DNA from: JBFXAM01 sp050184295
Lineage (GTDB): Bacteria > Planctomycetota > Phycisphaerae > UBA1845 > Fen-1342
Assembly: GCA_050184295.1 (NCBI GenBank)
Contig: JBFXAM010000041.1
Span: 1-36,458, forward strand
Direction: 5' to 3'
Length of the DNA stretch: 36,458 nt
The notes under the pieces were generated by a model, which saw only the letters and a program-made list of their open reading frames with translations, did no database searches and was not told the origin of the DNA. The translations under genes were made by a program, and so were the position numbers. This document shows positions 22,888 through 32,291 of the stretch, piece by piece. Numbering within the stretch: position 1 is the stretch's first letter; each line of letters opens with the position of its first letter.

Positions 22888-25845
22888 ATGGATCGAATCT
22901 CTACTCGCGCACGTTTGAGCGCGCCGACGCGCACGGGACTCTTCGGCATCGGCGTTGCGCTGGCGGCAGTGGTCGCCAACTCTCCGCCGACCTGCGCGGA
23001 CGATGCTCCGCGGCAAGTGCTGAGTGCGGGAATCGCCGAGGTGCGCGTCGAGCCCTGGCCGCGCGGCGTGCGGATTGCGGCGGGAGGCGTGCCCGTCAGC
23101 CTGGGAAGCGGGTTGGTGGTGCGGCGCGCGGCCGACTCCGACCCGGTTGCGACGCTGCCGGACGCCGACGCGGTGCGCAACGCGCAGCGCGAGGAGTTCG
23201 CGGGCGGTGTGCGGTTGCGGCTGGCGTACCGCGACCCCGCCGGGCTGTTGTCCGGGGACGAAGTGATTTCGGTTCACGCCGATGGGCGCGTCGAGCGCGA
23301 ACTCACGCTTCGCGGAGCCCGCGCCGACACCGAGTTGCTCGTCGAGTACCTGGCGGCGGCGCTGCATCCGCCGCTGATCGTCGGGCGGCCGTTGAACGCG
23401 GCCGCCTCGGATGGGCAGGACGTGGTGACGCCAATGCCGGTTGTTCCGACGCGTGAGGAGTCGGCGGACGCGGCGCTGGCGCACGGGTTTTCGCGGCTCG
23501 AGTTCGACGCCCGGATCGGTCCGTTGCGCATCGACGTGCAAAGCGATCGGCCGCTGACGCTCTATGACCAGCGCGGCCGCCCCGAGGCCGACGCGGCGCG
23601 GCCGCTGTTCTGGCTCGGCGATCCCGGCTCGCCGCTGCCGCACGACGGCGCGTTGGCCTATCGCGTCGCGTTTCAATTGCCGGCGACCGCGGGGAGGGTC
23701 GAGACGCTGCCGGCCACACGCTCCAACTCGACCGTGCGTGAGCTGGCCGATGCGCAGACCTGGCCGGCGGAGACGCCGACAATCGTGCCGCGACCGAAGC
23801 TGATCACGTGGGGCACCGGCGGATTCGCGCTGCCCGAACCGCTGCCGGCGCGGCTGTTCGAGGCGCGCGCGCCGGCCGCAGACGCGCCGGACGCGACGGC
23901 GGCGACGCGGCTGCCGGCGGCGGCCGACTTCATCGACGCGCGGCGCGCCTCGACGGAGCTCGCGCGGTTCATCGGCGAGCGGTTCGGGATCGGAATGAGC
24001 GCCACCTTCACCGCTGCCGCGGGATTGATCGCGGTTCGACCGCCGGCGGAGGCGGAATTCCCGGTCGAAGGCTATCGGCTGCGCGTCGACGAGCACGCGT
24101 GCGTGATCGAGGCGCGGAGCGAGTCGGGTCTGCTTCACGCCGTGCAGACGCTCAAACAGCTGCTGACGCGGCGCGCCGACGGACAAGCGCTGATTCGCGC
24201 GGTGGACATCTACGACTGGCCGACCCTGTCGTTCCGCGGCGCAATACTGCCCGCCGGTGGAGGGGGGCCGACCCTGCACCTGAAGCTGCTGCGCGATGTC
24301 ATGGCCGCCACGAAGATGAACCGGCTGGTGCTGGTCGCGGACTACGTGAAGTGGGACGCGGCGCCGGAGCTGCACCATGCGGAGTGGGGCATGTCGAAGG
24401 ACGAGGTGCGGCAGATTCTGGATGCGGCCCGGGCGCTCGATGTCGAAGTGACGCCGATGATTCACACGCTGACGCGCGCGGCGTGGATGTTCGCGAACGA
24501 CCAGCACAGCGATCTGGCGGAAGACCCGGCGATGCGCGACGTGCTGTGCGCGACGCACCCCGGCGCGGACCCGTTCCTGGCGCCGATCGTGCAGGAGGCG
24601 GTCGAGCTGTTCGCGCCGCCGGCGCTCCACGTCGGCGGCGCCGACTACCTGCGCCGGGCCCGAGAAACCTGGCGCGCGTCGACGCGCGAGCACGACGCCG
24701 GCGAAATCTGGCTCCAGCACGTTCAGCGCCGCTACGATCAACTGAAGCAGCGCGGCGTCCGCACCCTGCTCTGGGGCGACGCGCTGCTCGCGCCCAGCGA
24801 GGCGCTGGACGGCGCGGAAGCGCGTTCGGCGGATGAAGCCGCGAAGCGGCGCGCGGCGCTGCCGGCGGACGTAATCATCGTCGACCGACAGACGCGCGCG
24901 GCCCCGCCGACCGCGTACACCAGCCTGGCGGTGCTGGGCCGCGGCGGGCGCGAGGTGATCGCGGCGGCGGGGAGCGCGCCCGCGAACATCGTGTCGCTCG
25001 CGAAGGCGGCATTCGCGTCCAAGGCGCTGGGGCTGCTGCTGACGACCAGCACCGCGCCGTCGCTCGACGCGCAGAACTTCGATCGCGATCTCACGCGCTA
25101 TGCGGCGCTCGCGCTGGCGGCGGAAGCGGCTTGGAACGCCGACGTGCCGGTGAATCCGGAGCGCTTCTTGCAGGGCGCTCACTTCGCCGAGCTGAGCGGG
25201 CTGAGCACGCTGCGTCCGGCGATCCGCCCGGGCTGGACCGCGAGCATCGGCGGCGTCGCGAACTTCCCGCTCGGAGCGCGCACCGGCGGCGGGTGGTTCG
25301 GGCTTGGGGGACGTCACGATCTCTCGGGACTGCCCCACGGCCTCGCGCGCTTCCACGGTGTGATGTTTGACATCGCGCGCACGAGCTTGGGGAACGTGCC
25401 GCTCGGGCTGGCGCTCGCTTCGAAGCTCGACCACGGCGTGAAGCTGCCGGTCGAGGCACAGATCGATCTCGGGCAGCGGGCCGCGACGCTCGTATTCCTA
25501 CAGACAACCAATTTCGTCTGCGAACCGGAAACGCTGATCGGGAGCTACGAGATTCGATTCGCCGACGCGCGGCCGCCGGAGAAGATCGAGCTGCGTTATG
25601 GACGGAATATCCTCGCGTATACCGACCTCGCCGCCGCGCCCGAGTCGCCGATCCTCTGGACGGGGAGCACGCCCGGCAATCAGCGCATCGCGTTGCGCGG
25701 GCTCGTGTGGAACAACCCGCATCGCGCGGCGCCGATCGCGAGCATCGTGTTCCGGTGCGCCGAAGCGGAGGCGGCACCGATCCTGATCGGTCTGACGGGA
25801 CTCGACGACGAAGCGCTGACGCCGCGCTCGCGCACATCCGAATAG
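22888..25845 (+). CDS. Exported GH20-like (beta-hexosaminidase fold) protein without the catalytic Asp-Glu pair
   Basis: A 985-residue protein with a probable signal peptide (RTGLFGIGVALAAVVANSP). Residues about 40-295 are a beta-rich unassigned domain. IVPRPKLITWGTGGFALPEP starts a GH20b-like domain, with EGYRLRVDEHACVIEARSES and LLHAVQTLKQLLT. A TIM-barrel follows: YDWPTLSFRGAILPAGGG, LLRDVMAATKMNRLVLV, and VTPMIHTLTRA. GH20 enzymes hydrolyse N-acetylhexosamine ends using an Asp-Glu pair in HxGGDE; here the site reads HVGGAD (Ala585, Asp586), so normal catalysis is unlikely. The C-terminal part (from about residue 780) is a beta-sandwich of the type found on planctomycete carbohydrate proteins. 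It may bind or sense amino-sugar polymers. The ATG at 22888 was chosen for the signal peptide; the start 63 codons upstream overlaps ispE. Confidence 0.8.
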   Translation: MDRISTRARLSAPTRTGLFGIGVALAAVVANSPPTCADDAPRQVLSAGIAEVRVEPWPRGVRIAAGGVPVSLGSGLVVRRAADSDPVATLPDADAVRNAQREEFAGGVRLRLAYRDPAGLLSGDEVISVHADGRVERELTLRGARADTELLVEYLAAALHPPLIVGRPLNAAASDGQDVVTPMPVVPTREESADAALAHGFSRLEFDARIGPLRIDVQSDRPLTLYDQRGRPEADAARPLFWLGDPGSPLPHDGALAYRVAFQLPATAGRVETLPATRSNSTVRELADAQTWPAETPTIVPRPKLITWGTGGFALPEPLPARLFEARAPAADAPDATAATRLPAAADFIDARRASTELARFIGERFGIGMSATFTAAAGLIAVRPPAEAEFPVEGYRLRVDEHACVIEARSESGLLHAVQTLKQLLTRRADGQALIRAVDIYDWPTLSFRGAILPAGGGGPTLHLKLLRDVMAATKMNRLVLVADYVKWDAAPELHHAEWGMSKDEVRQILDAARALDVEVTPMIHTLTRAAWMFANDQHSDLAEDPAMRDVLCATHPGADPFLAPIVQEAVELFAPPALHVGGADYLRRARETWRASTREHDAGEIWLQHVQRRYDQLKQRGVRTLLWGDALLAPSEALDGAEARSADEAAKRRAALPADVIIVDRQTRAAPPTAYTSLAVLGRGGREVIAAAGSAPANIVSLAKAAFASKALGLLLTTSTAPSLDAQNFDRDLTRYAALALAAEAAWNADVPVNPERFLQGAHFAELSGLSTLRPAIRPGWTASIGGVANFPLGARTGGGWFGLGGRHDLSGLPHGLARFHGVMFDIARTSLGNVPLGLALASKLDHGVKLPVEAQIDLGQRAATLVFLQTTNFVCEPETLIGSYEIRFADARPPEKIELRYGRNILAYTDLAAAPESPILWTGSTPGNQRIALRGLVWNNPHRAAPIASIVFRCAEAEAAPILIGLTGLDDEALTPRSRTSE

Positions 25846-25946
25846 GCGCCGGGTCGCAAGCGCCGGTCGACGCGCTCGCGCATGCGCCCGCCGCGGGGCG
25901 ACGGTGCGTTTGCGCCGGCGCGCCGCGGGGCGCCCGACGGCTTCGC

Positions 25947-27242
25947 CTACGGGCGAGGGCGCGCCCCGAAGAAACGAATTTCGCGCAGGGTCGGCCGGTC
26001 GCAGCCCCAGCGGGCGAGGTTGTTGACGGGCAATCCGCCGGCCTGCGTGAAGATCCCGCCGACGAGCAACTCGATGCCTGCGGGTCCCGCGCCGTCCGGA
26101 TCGTGCGCCCGAAGCGAATACACGCTGCCGTTCACGCCGCTCGCGAGCGGTTCCCACGCGCCGTGGCGATGCCGCGCGATGCCGTCTGCACCGCCGGTCG
26201 CCTCGGTCGGTCCGCCGGCAAAGAGAAGAGCGGGAGTGAACGCGGACGCGTCGTCGTCGAGATACGCGACCGCCGTGACCGGCAGCATCAACCCCGGCAG
26301 CGCCGACCAACTCGCGCCGTCCCACGACGCAACGCCCAGCGCCTCGACACCGCCGGCGTGCGTAAAGAACCCGCCGATCACCAGCCGCGGCAAGACCGGG
26401 TCGCCGGATGACGCGGCGGCGTAGACCGCGGCATAGGGCTCTTCGACAAAAACGCCCGACCCAAGCGCGGTCCACTGTTGTCCGTCCCAAGTGGCGATCG
26501 AGCCGGCCGTGACGCCACCTGCGTTCGCGAAAGTGCCCCCGACGACGAGTTGCTCCGGCGCCGGGCCGACACCGTCCGGGTCGTGCGCGGCGAGCACGTT
26601 GCAGGCGGTGGCGTCGAAGATGCCGCCGCCGCCGCTGAGGCCGCCGCCGACCTCCTGCCACGCGGTGCCGTCCCAGCGGGCGATGGCGCGGGTGGGGCTT
26701 GCAGCGGACTGGCGGAACGAACCGCCGGCGTAGAGCGCCGCAGGTTGCGGTCCGGGACCATCGAGGTCGAGCACACACAGTGCCTGGACCGGAGCGTCAA
26801 ACCCGCCGCCGAGGTCACTCCACGCGACTCCATCCCACGCGGCGACGAAGCCGACGTCGCGTCCGCCGGCGTGAGTGAAGTCACCGCCGGCGATCAGTTG
26901 CGCAGCGGCCGGCCCGTCGCCGTCCGGATCGAACATCGTGAGCGCGCGGACGATATTGTCCACGCCGGTTCCCAGCGCGTGCCAACTGGTTCCGTCCCAG
27001 CGCGCGACATAGGGGATCGATAGGCCGCCGACGGTGCTGAACTGCCCGCCGGCGAAGACGGTGGGCAGGCCGGGCCCGAGCGAGTCGAAGTTGTGCGACA
27101 CGAGCGCGTGAACGCCGCCGCTGAAAGGCGTCGTCTGAAATGCCGCCGGCACAGGAAGCCAGGCCCCGGCGCACTCGGGGCGCGCGTGAGCAACACCAGT
27201 GAGACAAGCCGCCGCAAGACCTGCCGCCAGTCGTGTACGCAC
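25947..27242 (-). CDS. Secreted repeat protein with beta-propeller-like WDG repeats
   Basis: A 431-residue protein with signal peptide (MRTRLAAGLAAACLTGVAHA). The mature part is about seven repeats of roughly 50-60 residues with the core phrase GGxFTxAGG...IAxWDGxxWxxLGxG: AGGQFSTVGG/VARWDGTSWHALG, AGGDFTHAGG/VAAWDGVAWSDLG, AGGSFRQSAA/IARWDGTAWQEVG, VGGTFANAGG/IATWDGQQWTALG, IGGFFTHAGG/VASWDGASWSALP and VGGIFTQAGG/LARWGC. Such repeats are expected to make a beta-propeller or solenoid and appear in secreted planctomycete and myxobacterial proteins of unknown role. The GTG at 27242 has GGAGAAA nine bases upstream; the longer frame adds only 14 residues before the signal peptide. No sorting domain follows. 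It lies downstream of the P-domain gene, beyond a terminator. Confidence 0.82.
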   Translation of the reverse strand: MRTRLAAGLAAACLTGVAHARPECAGAWLPVPAAFQTTPFSGGVHALVSHNFDSLGPGLPTVFAGGQFSTVGGLSIPYVARWDGTSWHALGTGVDNIVRALTMFDPDGDGPAAAQLIAGGDFTHAGGRDVGFVAAWDGVAWSDLGGGFDAPVQALCVLDLDGPGPQPAALYAGGSFRQSAASPTRAIARWDGTAWQEVGGGLSGGGGIFDATACNVLAAHDPDGVGPAPEQLVVGGTFANAGGVTAGSIATWDGQQWTALGSGVFVEEPYAAVYAAASSGDPVLPRLVIGGFFTHAGGVEALGVASWDGASWSALPGLMLPVTAVAYLDDDASAFTPALLFAGGPTEATGGADGIARHRHGAWEPLASGVNGSVYSLRAHDPDGAGPAGIELLVGGIFTQAGGLPVNNLARWGCDRPTLREIRFFGARPRP

Positions 27243-27563
27243 AGTATGTTTCTCCGTATGGGACCACCGACTGCGGTGGCCCACCGCAACGGTGTGAAGT
27301 CATCGTAGTGCTCGCGGCTGTGTCGAGGAAGCGCCGCACGCGAATCGACAAGTCGCCACCCCGATCGCAGCGCCGCCGCGCAGAAATCGATCGAAACAAA
27401 CGAAAGCTTACACATCGGCGCTGAGAAAACACGCAGAGCACCGGCGTCTCGCGGTGCGAGGCGCGGTGCTCTGCGGTCGGCTGGCGGCCATTCACCTCGT
27501 GTTTGCGCAGCGCGCGGTGCGCTCAACCGGCGCGAACCTGCGACCGCGCGAGTTCGTCGTCCA
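27243..27563. other. Gap between two secreted-protein genes
   Basis: Holds the terminator of the P-domain gene (27424-27475) and presumably the promoter of the downstream repeat protein. No gene was recognised on either strand. A moderately A/T-rich stretch with GAAACAAACGAAAGCTTACAC lies at about 27393-27413. Confidence 0.5.
27424..27475 (-). terminator. Long-stem terminator of the P-domain gene
   Basis: CGCAGAGCACCG (27432-27443) and CGGTGCTCTGCG (27464-27475) are perfect 12-base inverted repeats. Inside, 27445-27452 pairs with 27456-27463 over eight positions (one G-T) around a three-base loop, with a single bulge at 27444. On the minus strand GTGTTTTCTC follows the stem. It lies 88 bases after the stop codon. 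Confidence 0.75.
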
Positions 27564-30416
27564 CTACGGGCACGGCGGACACGCACCATTGATGATGCAG
27601 GCGACAAACCGGTCGATGTCGAAGTTATTGACCAGTCCGTCGCAGTTCGCGTCGCTCGAGCAAACGATGTCGCACCCCGGGAACATGATCGCGTACGCCG
27701 CCGGATCGGTGAGCGCGAGCACGAAGGCGTCGATGTCGAAGTTATTAACGACGCCGTCGCAGTTCGCATCGCCGCGGATCTGGCCGGCGCACGGGTCGGC
27801 ACACGGACTGCTGCTGCTGGCCACGATCACCAGGCGCCAGGTGCGCAGCGTGCCGGTGTCGACGCCGGCGTTGTCAGAGATCGTGAGCGTCCAGTCGCCT
27901 TGCGCGTTCTGACCGTCCACGTCGCTGAGCGGACCGATGTCCGGCAGCCAGCGACCCGTGACATTGGCGATGCCCGGCGCCGCGACCGCCGGCACATCGT
28001 AGCGATTGCCGCTAGGCGCCTCGTCATCGAGCGTGAAGAAATCGCCGGTTGTGTTGTTTCCGAAGTTGTCGGCGCTGAAACCGACGGTCGACACCTCCGG
28101 TACACCGGGTCGGCTGATGAGCGACAGCGTGCTGCCGCTCGGCGAGGAAAGCGTTGCGATGATGTCGCCTTGGAACGTGTGTGTGATCAGCAGGTCGACG
28201 TCGAGATCCGAGATGATCAAAGAGTCGGGCACGCTGATGATCTCGCTGATCGTACCCAGGTCGGGAATCGTGCGGTTTGGCGAGCTGCTGTAGGTCGCTT
28301 CCCCGCAATTCGTGGCCGGCCCGCGCCAATCGCCGAGTGCCGCGGCACACTGGAACTCGTCGAGGAACTGACAGGTCGTGTCCGGCAGGCAGCACGCGCC
28401 GCGCGGCGGTTGCGTGCAGGGGTTCGGCGTGCATGCTGCGCCGTCGCCTTGGTACGAGCCGCCTTGACCTGCGCACGCGCCGGGGCCGAGCAGTTCGCAC
28501 GCACCCGTGATGAAGCAGCACGCCCCGCGGCACTGGACCGTGGCGCACGTAGTGAGCACTCCGCGGAACGAACCACCGGCGTCGGCACACGCGAACTCGC
28601 TGACCAGCAGGCAGTCGCCGTTGGGCAGGCAGCAGGCGCCGGTGCGGAACGCCGGGCAGACCGAGTGCACCGCGTCGGGCGCGGCGCTCGCGTTGATCAA
28701 TTGGCGCATACCGGCCTGCGTGATGCCGGGGATGAACTCGGTCATCGGATCCTGGTAGACCTGCAACGCCGGCGGCGCGGTGTGCGCCCACTCGGAAGGC
28801 GGCAACTGGAACTGCAAAGGCGGGAGCACGCCGCCGGTGTCGAACAGGCGCACGTTGCTCGGGTTGCCGACCTCGGCGAAGACGAGGCGGGGAATCACGG
28901 GGAGCACGCCCTGGAACACGCCGCCGTTCGGGTGCGTCTTCTGTGCGCTGAGCGTGCCCGCGGGCTGCTCGACGTTGTTCGACAGCCCGATCGCGACATG
29001 CCACTGCTGCGGCGGGTTGCCATTGTTATACGTCACGGTAATCGGATCGCAGGACGCCAGGCTCAATTGAACGAGCTCGATCGGAACCGTGTTGCTGGTC
29101 CCGACCGGGTCCGACGGCGCGATCGGATCGGCCGGTCGCTGGATGATCGTGTCCGCGTTGCCGAGCGTCGGGTTGTTGATCGGATTTCCACAGAGATCGA
29201 TCCGGCCGTCAAACGGCTCTGACCCCGGGTCGAAGAAGTCGGCCGGAATCGGCGGATAGAAACCGCCCGGCTCGTTCGGATCGAGGAAGGACGGGGCGCC
29301 GGTGTAGAGATAGTCGCGCCGGCCGCTGATGCAGGCGCAGGTCGTGATCTCCAGCGACCAGCTGTTCCACGTACCTCCATCGGCGTTGGCGTCATCGCTG
29401 ACGACCATGGTCCACACGCCGTTCGGGTCTTCTCCGATGAACGCGCCGAGCGCTTCTTCGGGCACGAGCGGCGTCGCCACCACCAGGTTGGCGTAGAGGT
29501 GGTCGGTCGCCAGGCCGGCGTTGCTGGTGTACGGCACCTGGCCGCCGGGGTTGGCGCTGTCGTCAAACAGCGTGCCGGCGAAGACGTTGTCGAAACCGCC
29601 GCCGTTGTCGGTCGTCAACGTGATGGTTGTCCCGGCGGGTGACGTGAGCGTGATGTCAAGGTCGCCGCCGAACGTGTGCGTGATGTTGACTCCCACATCG
29701 ACGTCGCAGATATGCGACGGGTTCATGCCCGCGACGGTGATCTGCGAGGTGAAGACGAGCGGCGGCGCGGTGGTCGGGATCGGGATGTTCGGATCGGTGC
29801 TGAAATTCGCGGTCACGGTGAGGTCCGGCGCGCGCGTCAGCGCCGCGATGTCGAGCTGCCACCTGTCGAGCGACCCGCCGTTGTTCGCGAGGTCGTCGCT
29901 GATGGTGAGTGTCCAGGCGCCGTTGGGGTTCTCGCCGATGAAGGCGGCCAGGGCCTCCTCGCAAACGAGCGGCGTCGCGACGACGAGGTTCGCGTAGGTG
30001 CGATCGGTGGTCAGTCCGGGGTTGTTCGCGTACGGCGCGGGATTGCCCGGATCCGCGTCGTCGTCCCACGTCGTGCCGTTGAACACGTCGTCAAACGCGC
30101 CGCCGTTGTCGGTCGTGAGCGTGACGACCGTCCCCGCCGGCGATTGCAGCGTGACGTCGAGGTCGGCGTTGTTGATGTGGCGGACGAAGGCTGTCACGTC
30201 GACGTCCCACAACCACGGATCGGCGCCTACCACCACGATCTGTGCCGAGATCACTCCCGGACCCGTGGGGATCACCTGCGGCACGTTGTCCTGCCAGGTG
30301 GTGATCGACATCGGACAGTCCGGCGGCGGCGGCGGCGCGATCGCACTCGCCAGCGGAGACCAGACCAGCGCCGCCGCGCAGACCGCGCGCGACGCGCATC
30401 GAGCGAAACCGGACAT
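27564..30416 (-). CDS. Secreted multi-domain protein: three P-domains, Cys-rich GACC repeats, dockerin-like tail
   Basis: A 950-residue exported protein with a signal peptide ending near residue 25. In order: two proprotein-convertase P-domains (about 36-194 and 198-360) that are close copies; an unassigned beta-rich part (about 360-590); three cysteine-rich repeats (591-706) beginning TGACCLPNG, RGACCFITG and RGACCLPDT; a third, more divergent P-domain (about 707-868, with LDVDLLITHTFQGDIIATL); and two EF-hand loops of dockerin type, DANCDGVVNNFD and DANCDGLVNNFD (881-942). P-domains usually sit beside subtilases and help folding or binding; no protease domain is present. The protein is probably a calcium-binding surface or matrix component. 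GGAAGGAG lies close ahead of the ATG. It is downstream of icd but 376 bases away. Confidence 0.88.
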   Translation of the reverse strand: MSGFARCASRAVCAAALVWSPLASAIAPPPPPDCPMSITTWQDNVPQVIPTGPGVISAQIVVVGADPWLWDVDVTAFVRHINNADLDVTLQSPAGTVVTLTTDNGGAFDDVFNGTTWDDDADPGNPAPYANNPGLTTDRTYANLVVATPLVCEEALAAFIGENPNGAWTLTISDDLANNGGSLDRWQLDIAALTRAPDLTVTANFSTDPNIPIPTTAPPLVFTSQITVAGMNPSHICDVDVGVNITHTFGGDLDITLTSPAGTTITLTTDNGGGFDNVFAGTLFDDSANPGGQVPYTSNAGLATDHLYANLVVATPLVPEEALGAFIGEDPNGVWTMVVSDDANADGGTWNSWSLEITTCACISGRRDYLYTGAPSFLDPNEPGGFYPPIPADFFDPGSEPFDGRIDLCGNPINNPTLGNADTIIQRPADPIAPSDPVGTSNTVPIELVQLSLASCDPITVTYNNGNPPQQWHVAIGLSNNVEQPAGTLSAQKTHPNGGVFQGVLPVIPRLVFAEVGNPSNVRLFDTGGVLPPLQFQLPPSEWAHTAPPALQVYQDPMTEFIPGITQAGMRQLINASAAPDAVHSVCPAFRTGACCLPNGDCLLVSEFACADAGGSFRGVLTTCATVQCRGACCFITGACELLGPGACAGQGGSYQGDGAACTPNPCTQPPRGACCLPDTTCQFLDEFQCAAALGDWRGPATNCGEATYSSSPNRTIPDLGTISEIISVPDSLIISDLDVDLLITHTFQGDIIATLSSPSGSTLSLISRPGVPEVSTVGFSADNFGNNTTGDFFTLDDEAPSGNRYDVPAVAAPGIANVTGRWLPDIGPLSDVDGQNAQGDWTLTISDNAGVDTGTLRTWRLVIVASSSSPCADPCAGQIRGDANCDGVVNNFDIDAFVLALTDPAAYAIMFPGCDIVCSSDANCDGLVNNFDIDRFVACIINGACPPCP

Positions 30417-30792
30417 GATTGCTCCTTCCGCAGTGTCGTGAGAGATGCGTCGGGTCGCGTCGGTCCGAGTGCCGGCACTTGATCGGCGTCGCCGAAGAGC
30501 CCGAACGGGTGAACGAGCTTAAAGCACGGCTCGCGCGATGTGCGTAGAACGATTCCGTGCCCCGACTCGTCGCGCTCATCTTAGCGAGTGCGACGTTGCA
30601 CCGTCCATCGCATCTCGTGAAGCGGTGCAAGAGGCCCGGCAGCGGGTCGGCGAACGGCCGATAACTGTGGGGCAAGACTGTATTGAGCGCCTTTGTGCGT
30701 CTGCCAGGCGGCCGCGCAACGCACCACCGGCGGGTGGCGCCGCGTGGCGGCGCGCAGCACCGCAAAACACCTGCCGCGCGGCGCGAGGCGCG
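30417..30792. other. Gap between icd and the P-domain gene
   Basis: No gene on either strand; the open frames are shadow-like. It should carry the end of the icd transcript and the promoter of the P-domain gene, but no convincing hexamer pair was seen. A GC-rich stem region followed on the minus strand by GTTTTG (about 30765-30795) might end icd. The Shine-Dalgarno of the P-domain gene lies at 30423-30430. Confidence 0.45.
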
Positions 30793-32151
30793 CTAGGCCA
30801 TGTGCTTGATGACGGCCTGACTGAACTCGCTGCACTTGACCTGCGTCGCGCCCTGCATCAAGCGGGCAAAGTCGTACGTCACGATCTTCGCCGCGATGGC
30901 GCGCTCGATGCCGCGGAGAATGAGATCGGCGGCGGCCTGCCAGCCCATGTGTTCGAGCATCATGACGCCCGAGAGCACCACGGAACTGGGGTTGACGACG
31001 TCCTTGTTGGCGTACTTCGGCGCCGTCCCGTGGGTCGCTTCGAAGACGGCGTGGCCGGTCACGTAATTGATGTTTCCGCCGGGCGCGATGCCGATCCCGC
31101 CCACCTGCGCGGCGAGCGCGTCGGAGAGATAGTCGCCGTTGAGATTGGGCGTGGCGATGACATCGAAGTCGTCAGGCCGGGTGAGCACCTGCTGAAGCGT
31201 GATGTCGGCGATCGCGTCCTTGATGATCAGCGGCTGGGTCGGGCGGAGCGCGGCCGGTACGCTCGCGGGCACACGATCAGGCTGGATGATCTGCCAGGGG
31301 CCGCCCTCGAAATCGACGGCGCCATAGGCGCGCTTCGCGAAGCCATAACCCCAATCGCGAAACGCGCCTTCGGTGAACTTCATGATGTTGCCCTTATGGA
31401 CGAGCGTAACGCTTTTGCGGCGGTGGCGGATCGCATACTCGATCGCCGCCTGCATGAGCCGCTCGCTCCCATGGCGGCTGATCGGCTTGATCCCGATGCC
31501 GATTTCGACGTTGCCGCCGCCGGCCTGGTCGGCGGTCAAGCCGGCGAGCCTCAGGAACTCGGCAATGGCCGCGGACGTGCCGAAGCGGACTTTTCTGAAG
31601 TCCTTAGGGAACTCTTTTTCGAGCACTTCGAGCAGGCGTTTCGACTCCGGCGAGCCGCCGGGAAAGTCGATGCCCGCGTAGATGTCCTCGGTGTTCTCGC
31701 GGAAGACCACCATGTCGACCTTTTCCGGATGCCGCACCGGAGACGGGACGCCTTGAAAGTAGCGCACCGGTCGAAGGCAGACGTAGAGATCGAGCATTTG
31801 TCGCAGCGCGACGTTGAGTGAGCGGATGCCGCCGCCGACCGGCGTGGTGAGCGGTCCCTTGATGCCCACGAGGAACTCGCGAAACGCGGACACGGTCTCC
31901 TCAGGCAGCCATTCCTTGAAGCGCTCGAAGGCTGTTTCGCCGGCGAAAACCTCCATCCAGGCGATTCGCCGCTTGCCGCCAAAGGCCTTTTCGACGGCGG
32001 CGTCGAAGATCGGCTGGGAGGCGGCCCAGATGTCGCCGCCGGTGCCGTCGCCGCGGATGAACGGAATGATGGGGTGGTCGGGCACGGTGAGCGCGCCCTG
32101 TCGGATGCTGATCTTCTCGCCCGCGGGAACGGTCGTGGTCTTGTAGCTCAT
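30793..32151 (-). CDS. icd: NADP-dependent isocitrate dehydrogenase
   Basis: TCA-cycle enzyme that converts isocitrate to 2-oxoglutarate with NADP. The 452-residue product is of the Escherichia coli type: PDHPIIPFIRGDGTGGDIW at the start, GGGIRSLNVALRQ with the substrate-binding Ser111 that AceK phosphorylates in enterics, FRENTEDIYAGIDF, LVHKGNIMKFTEGAFRDWG, and the coenzyme loop HGTAPKYANKDVVNPSS. In that loop Lys, Tyr and Val stand where the NADP-specific enzyme has Lys344, Tyr345 and Val351. No aceK is nearby. The ATG at 32151 is preceded by AGGAGG, 11 bases off; the longer frame adds 19 unconserved residues. Confidence 0.96.
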   Translation of the reverse strand: MSYKTTTVPAGEKISIRQGALTVPDHPIIPFIRGDGTGGDIWAASQPIFDAAVEKAFGGKRRIAWMEVFAGETAFERFKEWLPEETVSAFREFLVGIKGPLTTPVGGGIRSLNVALRQMLDLYVCLRPVRYFQGVPSPVRHPEKVDMVVFRENTEDIYAGIDFPGGSPESKRLLEVLEKEFPKDFRKVRFGTSAAIAEFLRLAGLTADQAGGGNVEIGIGIKPISRHGSERLMQAAIEYAIRHRRKSVTLVHKGNIMKFTEGAFRDWGYGFAKRAYGAVDFEGGPWQIIQPDRVPASVPAALRPTQPLIIKDAIADITLQQVLTRPDDFDVIATPNLNGDYLSDALAAQVGGIGIAPGGNINYVTGHAVFEATHGTAPKYANKDVVNPSSVVLSGVMMLEHMGWQAAADLILRGIERAIAAKIVTYDFARLMQGATQVKCSEFSQAVIKHMA

Positions 32152-32291
32152 GGCGATGGAACCTCCTGGCGCAACGCGTGAACCGCCGGAACGCTGCAAA
32201 CCCGGCATGTTACCGCGACGTAGTCGATTCGCACCAGTGGGATAGCCGATAGACCCCGAGGCCGCGCCGCCCGCGCGCCCGCGAATCCGCG

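Noticed and set aside
22441..25434. 997-codon open frame on the minus strand
   Set aside because: It lies antisense to ispE and the GH20-like gene, both with clear conserved motifs; its own sequence is Arg-rich.
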